DNA from: Sphingobacterium sp. UBA4616
GTDB lineage: Bacteria > Bacteroidota > Bacteroidia > Sphingobacteriales > Sphingobacteriaceae
Direction of reading: 5' to 3'
Assembly: GCA_002386525.1 (NCBI GenBank)
Contig: DGIS01000007.1
Span: 169,102-233,101, forward strand
Length of the DNA: 64,000 nt
Shown here: positions 1-9,758 of the stretch, in pieces
How positions within the stretch are numbered: position 1 is the first letter of the stretch
Layout of the letters: each line of letters begins with the position of its first letter
Notes under the pieces: model-generated
Seen by the model: only the letters and a program-made list of their open reading frames with translations
Database searches by the model: none
Told to the model about the DNA's origin: nothing
Program-made: the position numbers and the translations under genes

Positions 1-35
1 AAAAGAGCCCGTATTTTTTTTTAAAGTGGATGATC

Positions 36-1676
<1,641 letters not shown>

Positions 1677-1833
1677 TTATAAGTATTAAGTATTTCAAGA
1701 AGTGTAATGAAGATATTATACTAAACCGCAAACCGGTTTTATCTTTTAACATCCAAATTTACAGCTCCACTAAAATAAACTTGAATTTTTAACCGAGCCA
1801 GTAAGCTCTTTTTTAAATAATCTTTTGTATGAA

Positions 1834-2109
1834 TTAGATGACCGCGTAAATATCAGACTCACGCATAATTAAGTACTCTTTTCCTTCGTAAGTAATTTCA
1901 GTACCTGCGTATTTTCCGTATAATACTTTGTCACCAACTTTCACAGTTAACGGTTCGTCAACTTTACCTGTACCTACAGCAACTACTGTACCTTGAGATG
2001 GTTTTTCTTTTGCTGTATCGGGGATATACAACCCTGAAGCTGTTTTTTCTTCTGCTGGAGCAGCTTCTACTACTACTCTGTCTCCGATAGGTTTGATACT
2101 TAATGCCAT
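1834..2109 (-). CDS. groS: Co-chaperonin GroES (10 kDa)
   Basis: GroES is the heptameric lid of the GroEL chamber. The 91-residue protein has the family length, the N-terminal [11 protein letters not shown] strand, the mobile loop ([18 protein letters not shown]) and the C-terminal [18 protein letters not shown] strand. It precedes groEL on the minus strand. I found no CIRCE inverted repeat upstream. The 335 bp leader instead holds a CCAATT-GT-AATTGG palindrome at 2181-2194 and clustered CTGTCA/CTGCCA hexamers at 2258-2286, which are described under findings. Confidence 0.99.
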   Translation of the reverse strand: MALSIKPIGDRVVVEAAPAEEKTASGLYIPDTAKEKPSQGTVVAVGTGKVDEPLTVKVGDKVLYGKYAGTEITYEGKEYLIMRESDIYAVI

Positions 2110-2180
2110 AATTAATTTACTTTTATCTGTTTTGAATTTATTTTTATGTTATAATCGCTATAAGCACATCATCTTTTATG

Positions 2181-2194
2181 CCAATTGTAATTGG
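2181..2194. promoter_or_regulatory. Palindrome upstream of groES
   Basis: CCAATT-GT-AATTGG is a perfect 6+2+6 inverted repeat about 72 bp upstream of the groES start codon. It could be an operator or a leader RNA hairpin. No known binding protein is implied by the sequence, and it differs from CIRCE. Confidence 0.3.
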
Positions 2195-2393
2195 AAGGGC
2201 TTTTAAGACAATTTTTCACACAAAAGTTAACATCCGAATCGACAAAAATTCATTTTGCTGTCACACTGTCATTTTATGTCTGCCAGTCTTACTTCTGCTT
2301 ACCGAATATCCATTCGATTTAATACGCTTAATCCGCTTAGCAAAACCTTCACGAACCACTCATTGACAACAACGTCTAAAAAATACAGAAAAC

Positions 2394-2424
2394 AAAAAGC
2401 CCCGTTTGCTTTCACAAACAGGGC
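2394..2424 (-). terminator. Rho-independent terminator after secG
   Basis: A hairpin with 10-bp arms (2399-2408 and 2415-2424, one G-U type mismatch) and a 6-nt loop is followed on the minus strand by a T5 run (AAAAA at 2394-2398 on the plus strand). It lies about 20 bp beyond the secG stop, so it ends the miaB-to-secG transcription unit and separates it from groESL. Confidence 0.85.
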
Positions 2425-2444
2425 GTATAATTTTTTATTGACAA

Positions 2445-2858
2445 CTATTTTTTAGCCTCTTCCGCTGGTTTCGTGGTAGGCGCTGTCGCTGGTACTTTTT
2501 CCTGAGATTGAGCCGGAGCTGTTTGCTCTTGTCCAGCAGGAGCACCAGCAGGATTTTGTCCAGTACCTAAGTTCAATGGACCTTGCTGAGCAGGCGCTTC
2601 AATTTGCCCCCCCAATCCTCCTTTGGATGTGCTTGGCGATGTTCCAATAATATTTACACCCAAGCTAAACACCATGATGGCAATAACCATGATCCAAGTA
2701 CCTTTTTCCAAAATGTCACCTGTACGTTTTACACCCATAAGATTCGTTCCACCCGAAAAACCAGATGACAAACCTCCTCCTTTTGGATTTTGGATTAAAA
2801 CCAAAAACGCTAAAATAATACTAGCCAATATGATTAGACCGATTAATAATCCTTGCAT
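2445..2858 (-). CDS. secG: Preprotein translocase subunit SecG
   Basis: SecG is a small inner-membrane partner of SecYE in the general secretion channel. The 137-residue product has two hydrophobic segments (about residues 3-22 and 53-71) separated by the family motif QNPKGGGLSSGFSGG. The C-terminal half, from about residue 78, is a Gln/Pro/Ala-rich low-complexity tail (GQNPAGAPAGQEQ, APTTKPAEEAKK), which makes the protein longer than the roughly 75-110 residues common elsewhere; such tails are frequent in Bacteroidota SecG. It starts 12 bp after the upstream gene stops and is followed by a strong terminator. Confidence 0.95.
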   Translation of the reverse strand: MQGLLIGLIILASIILAFLVLIQNPKGGGLSSGFSGGTNLMGVKRTGDILEKGTWIMVIAIMVFSLGVNIIGTSPSTSKGGLGGQIEAPAQQGPLNLGTGQNPAGAPAGQEQTAPAQSQEKVPATAPTTKPAEEAKK

Positions 2859-2870
2859 CTCTTTATGTTA

Positions 2871-3914
2871 TTAATTTAATTTCTTTTCTAATTCTGTTAT
2901 GCGTGCCGCAAAGTAAGCATTTTTTTCTGGATATTTCAAAACTAATTTTTTGTAAACCTCTATTGCCTTTGGATATAAGCCCTGTTCCACATAGATTTTT
3001 GCAAGCGTTTCGGTAACGAGTGAGTACTGATCTTCCGAACTTTTCCTGGCTTTATTCTCTAAATCCAACTTCTCCGCTTGTAGCGGTTGAATGATAGGTT
3101 CTTCGCGAATAAACTTCTCAATGACCTTGTCAGACTTGCGCGGTATCTGAAAAGCGACTGTTGTTTTAACCTCATCACTTAATTTCGCCTCAGGCGGTTG
3201 CAAATGAAAAATATTCTCACGAATCTGTTGATCTAATAGCTGACTATCTAATTTTTCGTGAATTTTAGCGACATCATCACTTGATGGCTTCATTGGGCTC
3301 AAAGGTGATTTAACGTAGGGCTGATAAGTATGAGCATACTCCAATCTTGTTTTATGTAGCCACCACAAAAAACTGTATGGCATCGTATCATCATCATAAA
3401 CAGAAACATGCTCTTGACTATCATTACTTTCGTTGGCAACAGATTCCTGAGGAGCCGTGGCCACAACTGGAGACTCCTGCAAATCACCCATAGCTACATC
3501 CTGTTGATTATTCGACCGAAAATAATCTGTTGCAACTCCAACCTCAATCAAACGATTCAACTCATCCTCCTCTATTCCTCCATCGGCCGCAATTTCGACA
3601 ATACGATCATCGCCAATAGATTCCTCATCCACTAATAATTCATCCGATTGCGTTATTGCTTCAGAATCTACGGCAGATTTAACATGCACAAATTCATAAA
3701 GCCAACTCGGGGAACAAGCATATAACAGCGTGGAAGATAAATTCTGAACAGTTTGATGTTTCTCAAAAACTTTACGTTCATAAACGAATCGTAAGCTCTG
3801 TGCATAAGGGTATTTTTCAATCAAGGCCAAAATCAAATCTTCCTCTACCGTATCAGGGTAGTTGAGTGCTCGAAAAAAAAGCTCCTTATTGGGTAATGAT
3901 ACATTAAGATTCAT
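2871..3914 (-). CDS. TPR-like hypothetical protein between lptE and secG
   Basis: I do not recognise a specific function. From the ATG at 3914 the product is about 347 residues, soluble and without a signal peptide. The acidic middle (EEDELNRLIEVG region) looks disordered. The C-terminus (SLVTETLAKIYVEQGLYPKAIEVYKKLVLKYPEKNAYFAARITELEKKL) is a clear TPR-type helical pair with a coiled end. A TTG start at 3941 would overlap the end of lptE, but the ATG 13 bp beyond the lptE stop is more plausible. Its place between lptE and secG recurs in related genomes as far as I recall and hints at an envelope-related role, which is inference. Confidence 0.8.
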   Translation of the reverse strand: MNLNVSLPNKELFFRALNYPDTVEEDLILALIEKYPYAQSLRFVYERKVFEKHQTVQNLSSTLLYACSPSWLYEFVHVKSAVDSEAITQSDELLVDEESIGDDRIVEIAADGGIEEDELNRLIEVGVATDYFRSNNQQDVAMGDLQESPVVATAPQESVANESNDSQEHVSVYDDDTMPYSFLWWLHKTRLEYAHTYQPYVKSPLSPMKPSSDDVAKIHEKLDSQLLDQQIRENIFHLQPPEAKLSDEVKTTVAFQIPRKSDKVIEKFIREEPIIQPLQAEKLDLENKARKSSEDQYSLVTETLAKIYVEQGLYPKAIEVYKKLVLKYPEKNAYFAARITELEKKLN

Positions 3915-3927
3915 CTTATAAATAGAG

Positions 3928-4443
3928 TTACCAATTAGCAAAAGCTTTATTGTATATATCTTCCGTTAACATTTGAATAATTTCCTTACCCAAAGTCTCT
4001 TCCTGTGCACTCTGAAGGTTTCCAGCGAACTCTTTAAAACGTGTAAATGGCTGTTCAAAGTCGTCCTTAGGATTAATTTTATTATGATAAGTCACTTTGA
4101 CTGTGATCGTCAATCTATTCATAGCAGCACGATCAGTCCCCGCTTCAACAGCAGCAGGACTTATCGTATACTCCGTGATAAACCCCTCAAAGTTAGCGTC
4201 ACCATCCTGGTTCACCTGACTCAATCGAGACTGATTACGAATACGCTCTTTAAGTGCCTCCGTAAAATTCTGACTTAATGTCGGGTAAACTAATGGAGCG
4301 ATATTTTCGAAATATTGAATATTAACGGTTTTCATTCCCTCAGGAATAGACCCACCAGTAAATCCATATTTTACCCCACAACTATTCATGACAAACAAAA
4401 AGATTGTCGTGAGAAAAGTATATACTATTTTTTTTGACAACAT
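3928..4443 (-). CDS. lptE: LPS assembly lipoprotein LptE (LptE family)
   Basis: LptE is an outer-membrane lipoprotein that plugs the LptD barrel and helps deliver lipopolysaccharide to the cell surface. The 171-residue product opens with a lipoprotein signal (KKIVYTFLTTIFLFVMNSC, lipobox Cys at about 22) followed by GVKYGFTGGSIPEGMKTVNI, the usual start of Bacteroidota LptE. Mature features include an ALKERIRNQSRL helix and a conserved ITEYTISP strand. It begins 9 bp after the sigma-54 activator stop, so the two are co-transcribed. No lptD is in the window. Confidence 0.9.
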   Translation of the reverse strand: MLSKKIVYTFLTTIFLFVMNSCGVKYGFTGGSIPEGMKTVNIQYFENIAPLVYPTLSQNFTEALKERIRNQSRLSQVNQDGDANFEGFITEYTISPAAVEAGTDRAAMNRLTITVKVTYHNKINPKDDFEQPFTRFKEFAGNLQSAQEETLGKEIIQMLTEDIYNKAFANW

Positions 4444-4452
4444 CTGTAACCC

Positions 4453-5724
4453 CTAATCTAAATTTAAGTCTTTAATCTTTCTATACAAAGTTCTTTCAGA
4501 AATTCCCAGCTCTTGTGCGGCAGCTTTACGCTTACCTCGGTGTTTTTTCAACGCCTTCTTGATTAAATCAGATTCCTTATCAACAAGTGATAAAGATTCC
4601 TCCACCTCTTCTGCATCCTGCAGATAGTCATCCTTTGAAACAGGATTTTTTAACACATTTGCAGCATTTGCCGGCGAATGTATCGTCAAGGTCGGTGTTG
4701 TATAATTTTCCGGCTCCGATTTCAAGTGTGGCTCGATCTCTTGATATAATTGATTAATGTATGGAGAATTTTGATCAAACGTGCTAGAGTCAACGCCCTT
4801 CTGAATCAATTCAACCACCAGTTTTTTCAGATCAACCATATCTTTCTTCATATCAAATAAAACTTTATACAGCAAATCTCTTTCTGAAAAATCCTCCTTC
4901 CCTCCATTATTTGACGGAACCACTGCAGGAAGACTCGTCCGGGATTCATTGGGCAAATAATTTTGAAGTGTATACGCATCTACAACACGTTCTTTCTCCA
5001 AAACAGCGATTTGTTCGGCAACGTTTTTCAGTTGACGCACATTTCCAGGCCAACTATAGTTGCGTAGCATATTCTGAGCATCGTCCGTCAATTGAACGCC
5101 CGGAGTACGGTACTTTTCAGAAAAGTCCACAATAAACTTACGGAATAACAAGTTGACATCTTCAGGACGCTCACGTAAAGAGGGCACACGCAAGGGTACA
5201 GTATTTAAACGATAATAAAGATCTTCGCGAAATCTACCTTTTTGTACAGCTTCAAAAACATTCACGTTTGTAGCGGCAACTACACGCACATTTGTTTTCT
5301 GCACTTTGGATGATCCGACCCTTATATACTCACCTGATTCTAATACGCGTAACAATCGTGCTTGCGTACCCAAAGGTAACTCACCCACCTCATCTAAAAA
5401 AATCGTTCCACCGTCAACAACTTCAAAATAGCCTTTTCTAGCTTCATGTGCTCCCGTAAAAGAACCTTTTTCGTGACCGAACAACTCAGAGTCAATGGTT
5501 CCTTCTGGTATAGCCCCACAGTTGACCGCAATAAAGGGGCCATGCTTACGTGAACTCAATTGATGGATAATATGCGAAAAAACTTCTTTACCACTACCAC
5601 TCTCACCTTGTATTAATACGGAAATATCAGTCGGAGCCACTTGCCGCGCAATATCAATTGCCCGATTCAACAATGGCGAATTACCGATAATTCCAAATCT
5701 ATTCTTTATATCTTGGTTATCCAT
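4453..5724 (-). CDS. Sigma-54-interacting AAA+ transcriptional activator, no sensor domain
   Basis: This is a bacterial enhancer-binding protein that uses ATP to remodel sigma-54 RNA polymerase. The 423 residues begin almost directly with the AAA+ domain: Walker A GESGSGKE (40-47), the sigma-54 contact loop as GSFTGA (87-92, Ser replacing the commoner Ala), Walker B GGTIFLDEVGEL (around 107-118), the arginine finger region RFREDLYYRL and WPGNVRQLKN. A Fis-type helix-turn-helix closes the protein (KAAAQELGISERTLYRKIKDL). There is no receiver, GAF or PAS domain, so its activity is presumably set by expression or partners. It sits 36 bp behind miaB and 9 bp before lptE. Confidence 0.93.
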   Translation of the reverse strand: MDNQDIKNRFGIIGNSPLLNRAIDIARQVAPTDISVLIQGESGSGKEVFSHIIHQLSSRKHGPFIAVNCGAIPEGTIDSELFGHEKGSFTGAHEARKGYFEVVDGGTIFLDEVGELPLGTQARLLRVLESGEYIRVGSSKVQKTNVRVVAATNVNVFEAVQKGRFREDLYYRLNTVPLRVPSLRERPEDVNLLFRKFIVDFSEKYRTPGVQLTDDAQNMLRNYSWPGNVRQLKNVAEQIAVLEKERVVDAYTLQNYLPNESRTSLPAVVPSNNGGKEDFSERDLLYKVLFDMKKDMVDLKKLVVELIQKGVDSSTFDQNSPYINQLYQEIEPHLKSEPENYTTPTLTIHSPANAANVLKNPVSKDDYLQDAEEVEESLSLVDKESDLIKKALKKHRGKRKAAAQELGISERTLYRKIKDLNLD

Positions 5725-5760
5725 AAATTTCCAGTTGGAAATAAAATAATCTAAGTTAGC

Positions 5761-7197
5761 TTAATCAACAATTTTCCCTAACAGCGTCGCAGATGTACAT
5801 GATTCAACAAGGACATTCACATAATCACCTTGCTTAAATCGAGGATCTATTGGAAAGACAACCAATGCATTTTGGTCGTTACGTCCACAAAAATCGAACT
5901 CAGATCGTTTTGAAAACCCTTCAATGAGTACCTTACAGACTTTTCCAACAAATTGTTGATAACGATATAAACTATGATCGCGTTGTTTATTGATAACTTC
6001 CGTCAAGCGCCGTTTTTTAATATCTTCAGGAATATCATCTGCATATCTTTTCGCCGCCAATGTGCCCGGTCTTTCCGAATAAGCAAACATATAAGCGAAA
6101 TCATACTTCACATAGTCCATCATAGAAAGTGTATCCTGATGCTCTTCTTCCGTTTCCGTGCAGAAACCAGTAATGACATCGGTAGAAATAGCACAATCCG
6201 GTATAATACGACGAATTGCATCCACACGCTCCATATACCACGCACGATCATACGTACGGTTCATCAATTCCAATACTCTGGAATTCCCAGACTGCACGGG
6301 CAAGTGAATATAATTACAGATATTTTCATGTGATGCTATCGCATACAATACCTCATCTGTAATATCTTTTGGATGAGAAGTTGAAAAACGAACACGCAGA
6401 AGTGGACTGATTTCCGCAACCATCGTAAGCAAAGTAGCAAAAGTGACAGTTTCGCTAGGAACATCGCCTTCTGCTACTGGAGCAGTATATTTATAGGAAT
6501 CGACATTTTGTCCCAACAACGTAACTTCCTTATAGCCCACATTAAAAAGATCTTGAGCTTCTTTCACAATAGACTGCGGATCACGACTACGTTCGCGACC
6601 CCGTGTGAAAGGAACCACACAGAAAGAACACATATTATCACAACCGCGCATAATTGAAATAAAAGCGGTGACGCCATTTGAATTCAAACGAACCGGATTG
6701 ATATCAGCATACGTTTCCTCTCTTGATAATAAAACGTTTACGGCTTTAGCACCATCGTCAACCTGATCAATCAAATTAGGCAGATCACGATAAGCATCTG
6801 GTCCCACCACAACATCAACCAATTTTTCTTCTTCCAGAAACTTCGACTTTAGACGCTCGGCCATACAACCCAATACACCAACGATCATTCCAGGATTCTT
6901 TGCTTTAGCAGCTTCAAACTCCTTTAACCGGTTACGAACACGTTGTTCGGCATTCTCGCGGATCGAACAGGTATTAATAAAAACAACATCAGCCTCCTGA
7001 TAATTCTTGGTAGTCTCAAATCCTTTATCCAACAAAATAGAAGCAACAATCTCACTATCCGAGAAATTCATCTGGCAACCGTAACTTTCAATATAAAGTT
7101 TACGTCCAGTGCTTAAAGTCGGATCCTGTTCCAATAATAATGCCTCACCCTGACGAGATTCGTCGTGTTCCTTAGTGGTATGTGTTAAATCTAGCAT
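5761..7197 (-). CDS. miaB: tRNA-2-methylthio-N6-dimethylallyladenosine synthase MiaB
   Basis: MiaB is a radical-SAM methylthiotransferase that converts i6A37 to ms2i6A37 in tRNAs reading UNN codons. The 478 residues show the N-terminal UPF0004 domain with [11 protein letters not shown] and further cluster cysteines ([19 protein letters not shown]). The radical-SAM triad is [17 protein letters not shown] and a C-terminal TRAM domain follows ([17 protein letters not shown]). It is the first gene of a minus-strand unit running through the sigma-54 activator, lptE and secG. A TAACTTTG -7 box on the minus strand (7306-7313) lies about 110 bp upstream. Confidence 0.97.
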   Translation of the reverse strand: MLDLTHTTKEHDESRQGEALLLEQDPTLSTGRKLYIESYGCQMNFSDSEIVASILLDKGFETTKNYQEADVVFINTCSIRENAEQRVRNRLKEFEAAKAKNPGMIVGVLGCMAERLKSKFLEEEKLVDVVVGPDAYRDLPNLIDQVDDGAKAVNVLLSREETYADINPVRLNSNGVTAFISIMRGCDNMCSFCVVPFTRGRERSRDPQSIVKEAQDLFNVGYKEVTLLGQNVDSYKYTAPVAEGDVPSETVTFATLLTMVAEISPLLRVRFSTSHPKDITDEVLYAIASHENICNYIHLPVQSGNSRVLELMNRTYDRAWYMERVDAIRRIIPDCAISTDVITGFCTETEEEHQDTLSMMDYVKYDFAYMFAYSERPGTLAAKRYADDIPEDIKKRRLTEVINKQRDHSLYRYQQFVGKVCKVLIEGFSKRSEFDFCGRNDQNALVVFPIDPRFKQGDYVNVLVESCTSATLLGKIVD

Positions 7198-7305
7198 AGC
7201 TCGCTATTCAATAGAATATAATTTTTATTATTTAATGAAGTCAACCCGTTCAGAAATCCATAATTTGATGAATTAATTTCCAACCAATGGTTGTTTCAAA
7301 GATTA

Positions 7306-7345
7306 CAAAGTTAGAAATTTAAATCCATATAATGACAGTTTGTCA
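7306..7345 (-). promoter_or_regulatory. miaB promoter region with TGACA-GTT-TGTCA repeat
   Basis: On the minus strand TAACTTTG (7306-7313) fits the Bacteroidota -7 consensus TAnnTTTG. A 5+3+5 inverted repeat TGACA-GTT-TGTCA occupies 7333-7345, where a -33 element or an upstream activator site would be expected; no TTTG -33 box is present. The rest of the 311 bp between miaB and the next gene holds only the terminator at 7424-7456. Confidence 0.45.
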
Positions 7346-7423
7346 GACAGAAATATGATTTATGATTTGTCACATTTCAGGTCTAAATGAATCACATTAG
7401 AAATTTTTACCCACTTTATTCCA

Positions 7424-7456
7424 AAAAAAAAGCGTTGAGTTTATCAACGCTTTTTT
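7424..7456 (-). terminator. Rho-independent terminator after the OmpA-like gene
   Basis: GCGTTGA (7432-7438) pairs perfectly with TCAACGC (7444-7450) around a 5-nt loop. A-runs on one side and T-runs on the other make it potentially bidirectional; on the minus strand it ends the 7509-8198 gene. Confidence 0.85.
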
Positions 7457-7508
7457 ATGATTGAACATCAAATAGAACAAATCGGAAAGACGAACGTCTT
7501 AAATCGAG

Positions 7509-8198
7509 TTATTGTCCTGCTTGTTGCTTCGCTTCTTTTTTCATTTGATCGCCCGCTACGATGACGATCTCGACCCGACGGTTTTGTGCACGTCCAGCTT
7601 CTGTATCATTACTTGCAATTGGTTCAGAGAAATTTCTGCCTTCAGTACGGATACGTGATGAGGCCAAACCTTTAGATACTGCAAAAGCACGCACTGAATT
7701 CGCACGGTCCAAAGACACCTTTTCATTTGCAGCCAGTGAACCTACATTATCGGTATGTCCGATTACCAAAATTTCAGTACCCTGTTCTTTATTCAATGTA
7801 GTGACCAAATTAGCAATATTATCTTTGGCTGACGCTTTAAGGTCTGATTTATTAAAGTCAAATAAAATACCTGAATCAAACTTAACAACGATACCCTCTG
7901 CAGATTGCGTAACTTCGGCTCCTTCAACAGTTTTAGAAATCTCAGCTGCTTGCTTATCCATTTTTTTACCAATCAATACACCAGCAGCGCCACCGATTGC
8001 AGCACCGGCCAAAGTACCAATTGCCGTATTACCGGCTTTCCCACCGATTAATGCACCTAATGCACCCCCGGCAACACCACCAATGACTCCGCCTTTAGTG
8101 GCATTATTCGTATTTTGGATGGTAGAACAACTTCCAAATAACATAGCTGAGGTTGCGACTGTCAAACCAAATACAGCCAATTTTCTATTCATTTTCAT
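7509..8198 (-). CDS. OmpA-family lipoprotein with glycine zipper (YiaD-like)
   Basis: A peptidoglycan-anchoring outer-membrane lipoprotein. The 229 residues contain a signal peptide ending in a lipobox (AMLFGSCS, Cys about 24) and then a long glycine-zipper segment (GGVIGGVAGGALGALIGGKAG and GAAIGGAAGVLIGKK, about residues 37-80) able to insert into or span a membrane. The C-terminal OmpA domain carries FDFNKSDLKASAKDNIANL, the peptidoglycan-contact stretch IGHTDNVGS, and the closing NRRVEIVI. The gene is monocistronic, with a strong terminator downstream. A long plus-strand reading frame across it is a shadow of the biased composition. Confidence 0.93.
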   Translation of the reverse strand: MKMNRKLAVFGLTVATSAMLFGSCSTIQNTNNATKGGVIGGVAGGALGALIGGKAGNTAIGTLAGAAIGGAAGVLIGKKMDKQAAEISKTVEGAEVTQSAEGIVVKFDSGILFDFNKSDLKASAKDNIANLVTTLNKEQGTEILVIGHTDNVGSLAANEKVSLDRANSVRAFAVSKGLASSRIRTEGRNFSEPIASNDTEAGRAQNRRVEIVIVAGDQMKKEAKQQAGQ

Positions 8199-8397
8199 AT
8201 GTATGCGATCTAAGACTTTATATTTAAACTAATACAGCTCTACTAAAATCAAACTAAGTGCCAAAAGATATTTTTATCAACTTTTTTGTTACCAAACGAG
8301 GAAAAAAGCGCTATTAAACTTCCTCCATGCAGTCAAAACGCTACATTATCTACTCATATTTATTTAAAATAGAACATGAGCTCGAGCATAAACTGTT

Positions 8398-9150
8398 CTA
8401 CTTCTCCTGTGTCTTCACTTCAATATCTGGCAATAATGAACCTTTAGGTCTCCCCTTTGCATCAAAATCTTCCATAGACTGTTGCACGTAATGCATCAGA
8501 TCGTATTGTCCCCAATGTTCAGCGAGATCAAAAGATGGGCGATAACGTATCATAAAAGCATCCAGCTCAGCACTATCCAGTTTCGTTAGATTCTTAACAG
8601 CTTCACGGGAAAAAATACGGTCAACTTGCAACTCCTCTTTCTCTCTATCCATGAATCGTCCAAAGCGCTTTGCGTTTTTAGCCTCTCGCCCAAAAAGATT
8701 ATAAAGTGCAGTGGCAGGGCTACCCAAATAAGTTCCAAACTTATTTTTACCGCCATTATAAACACCCTTTTTGGAATAGTTATTCATAGCATCGTTTAAT
8801 TCAGCTTCTTTCGTTTTCCTTTCAACAATGACAGTCTCCAATCGTATGCCCTCTTGCAATTCCACATAAAACTCATTCAAATTGGTTAACACGGTTTTTA
8901 CAGGGGAATAACCCACTTTAGTGAAAGATAACGAATCTCCTACTGATGCATCGATGGTAAAAACACCAAAAGAATTGGTCAGCGTTGATCTGTGCGTACG
9001 GAGATTAATTACCACCGCATCTCCAATGCGATTACCGTTACCCTTTTGTAAAACCATACCCGAAACCTTCTGCTGTTGCTGAGCAGTAGCGCCGAAATAG
9101 GTAAATAAAAGTAAAAAAAAACCTACTATCTGTATCTGTAATATTTTCAT
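8398..9150 (-). CDS. Secreted carboxypeptidase-regulatory-like domain protein
   Basis: The product (about 250 residues from the ATG at 9150; a TTG at 9168 is a weaker alternative) has a signal peptide ending in FGATAQ. It is followed by a carboxypeptidase-regulatory-like beta-sandwich (VSGMVLQKGNGNRIGDAVVINLR, STLTNSFGVFTIDASVGDSLSFTKVGYSP), the module found at the N-terminus of TonB-dependent receptors and in many Bacteroidota surface proteins. The C-terminal 150 residues are charged and I do not recognise a domain. There is no barrel, so it is not a receptor. Its cellular role is unknown; a periplasmic or cell-surface location is inferred from the signal peptide. Confidence 0.8.
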   Translation of the reverse strand: MKILQIQIVGFFLLLFTYFGATAQQQQKVSGMVLQKGNGNRIGDAVVINLRTHRSTLTNSFGVFTIDASVGDSLSFTKVGYSPVKTVLTNLNEFYVELQEGIRLETVIVERKTKEAELNDAMNNYSKKGVYNGGKNKFGTYLGSPATALYNLFGREAKNAKRFGRFMDREKEELQVDRIFSREAVKNLTKLDSAELDAFMIRYRPSFDLAEHWGQYDLMHYVQQSMEDFDAKGRPKGSLLPDIEVKTQEK

Positions 9151-9349
9151 CCTATTAGCTCTCTTCAATTATCCCGATTAGTTTTAGCGTGTAGCAGCAG
9201 TTTCATTGAATCCAATAGCGCATGCTCAAGATCGCATGCACACTTATTTTCAATCGTACAATATTGTAATTTACACGTTACCTATTGGCTAAAATTAATA
9301 ATAGTTGGACACTTGTACTGTTAAAAAAGTTTAAATATTCTTATGTCCG

Positions 9350-9748
9350 CTACTTGTAAGGATAAAAAACAAAATTGGCCCCCTCCGCAACGACAACAAA
9401 CAGACACATAAAATCTTTAGCAGGTTTATAGTTCTGAATGAAGGACGATTTGCGATCCTCCTGTATGATATCCATCGAAACGAACTCTTCCAATGTAGAC
9501 GCATTAATTGTCCATTTTGTATCCAGCTCTTTGCGATCCAATATAACCTCGCCAACAGAGACTTCATGCTGATGAGCTATAAAAATGGGATATTCAGAAT
9601 ACCCTTCTTCCACAATTTCTAACGCTACCTCGCGGATTGATTCACTATAAAAATCGAGATCGACCTGCAGGCTCTTTAATGGACTTTGTCCTGTAGATGT
9701 TGTATTTTCTTCTCTTGCAGACCCTGCAAATAAATCTTCTACTTCCAT
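9350..9748 (-). CDS. Conserved hypothetical protein next to rlmD
   Basis: This 132-residue soluble protein has no signal peptide or membrane segment. I do not recognise a family. Visible features are an acidic N-terminus (MEVEDLF) and an alternating alpha/beta pattern such as IREVALEIVEEGYSEYPIFIAH and KDFMCLFVVVAEGANFVFYPYK. It starts 10 bp after the rlmD stop codon and reads in the same direction, so it is translated from the rlmD transcript. Confidence 0.75.
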   Translation of the reverse strand: MEVEDLFAGSAREENTTSTGQSPLKSLQVDLDFYSESIREVALEIVEEGYSEYPIFIAHQHEVSVGEVILDRKELDTKWTINASTLEEFVSMDIIQEDRKSSFIQNYKPAKDFMCLFVVVAEGANFVFYPYK

Positions 9749-9758
9749 AATGGTACAA

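Noticed and set aside
2178-2366. 62-codon frame upstream of groES
   Set aside because: Low coding likelihood; the region contains the groES leader, regulatory repeats and the secG terminator.
7561-8232. 223-codon plus-strand reading frame opposite the OmpA-like gene
   Set aside because: It is the antisense of the glycine-zipper and OmpA domain; its Pro/Ala-rich translation reflects the Gly/Ala codons of the real gene, and no promoter or conserved domain is seen.
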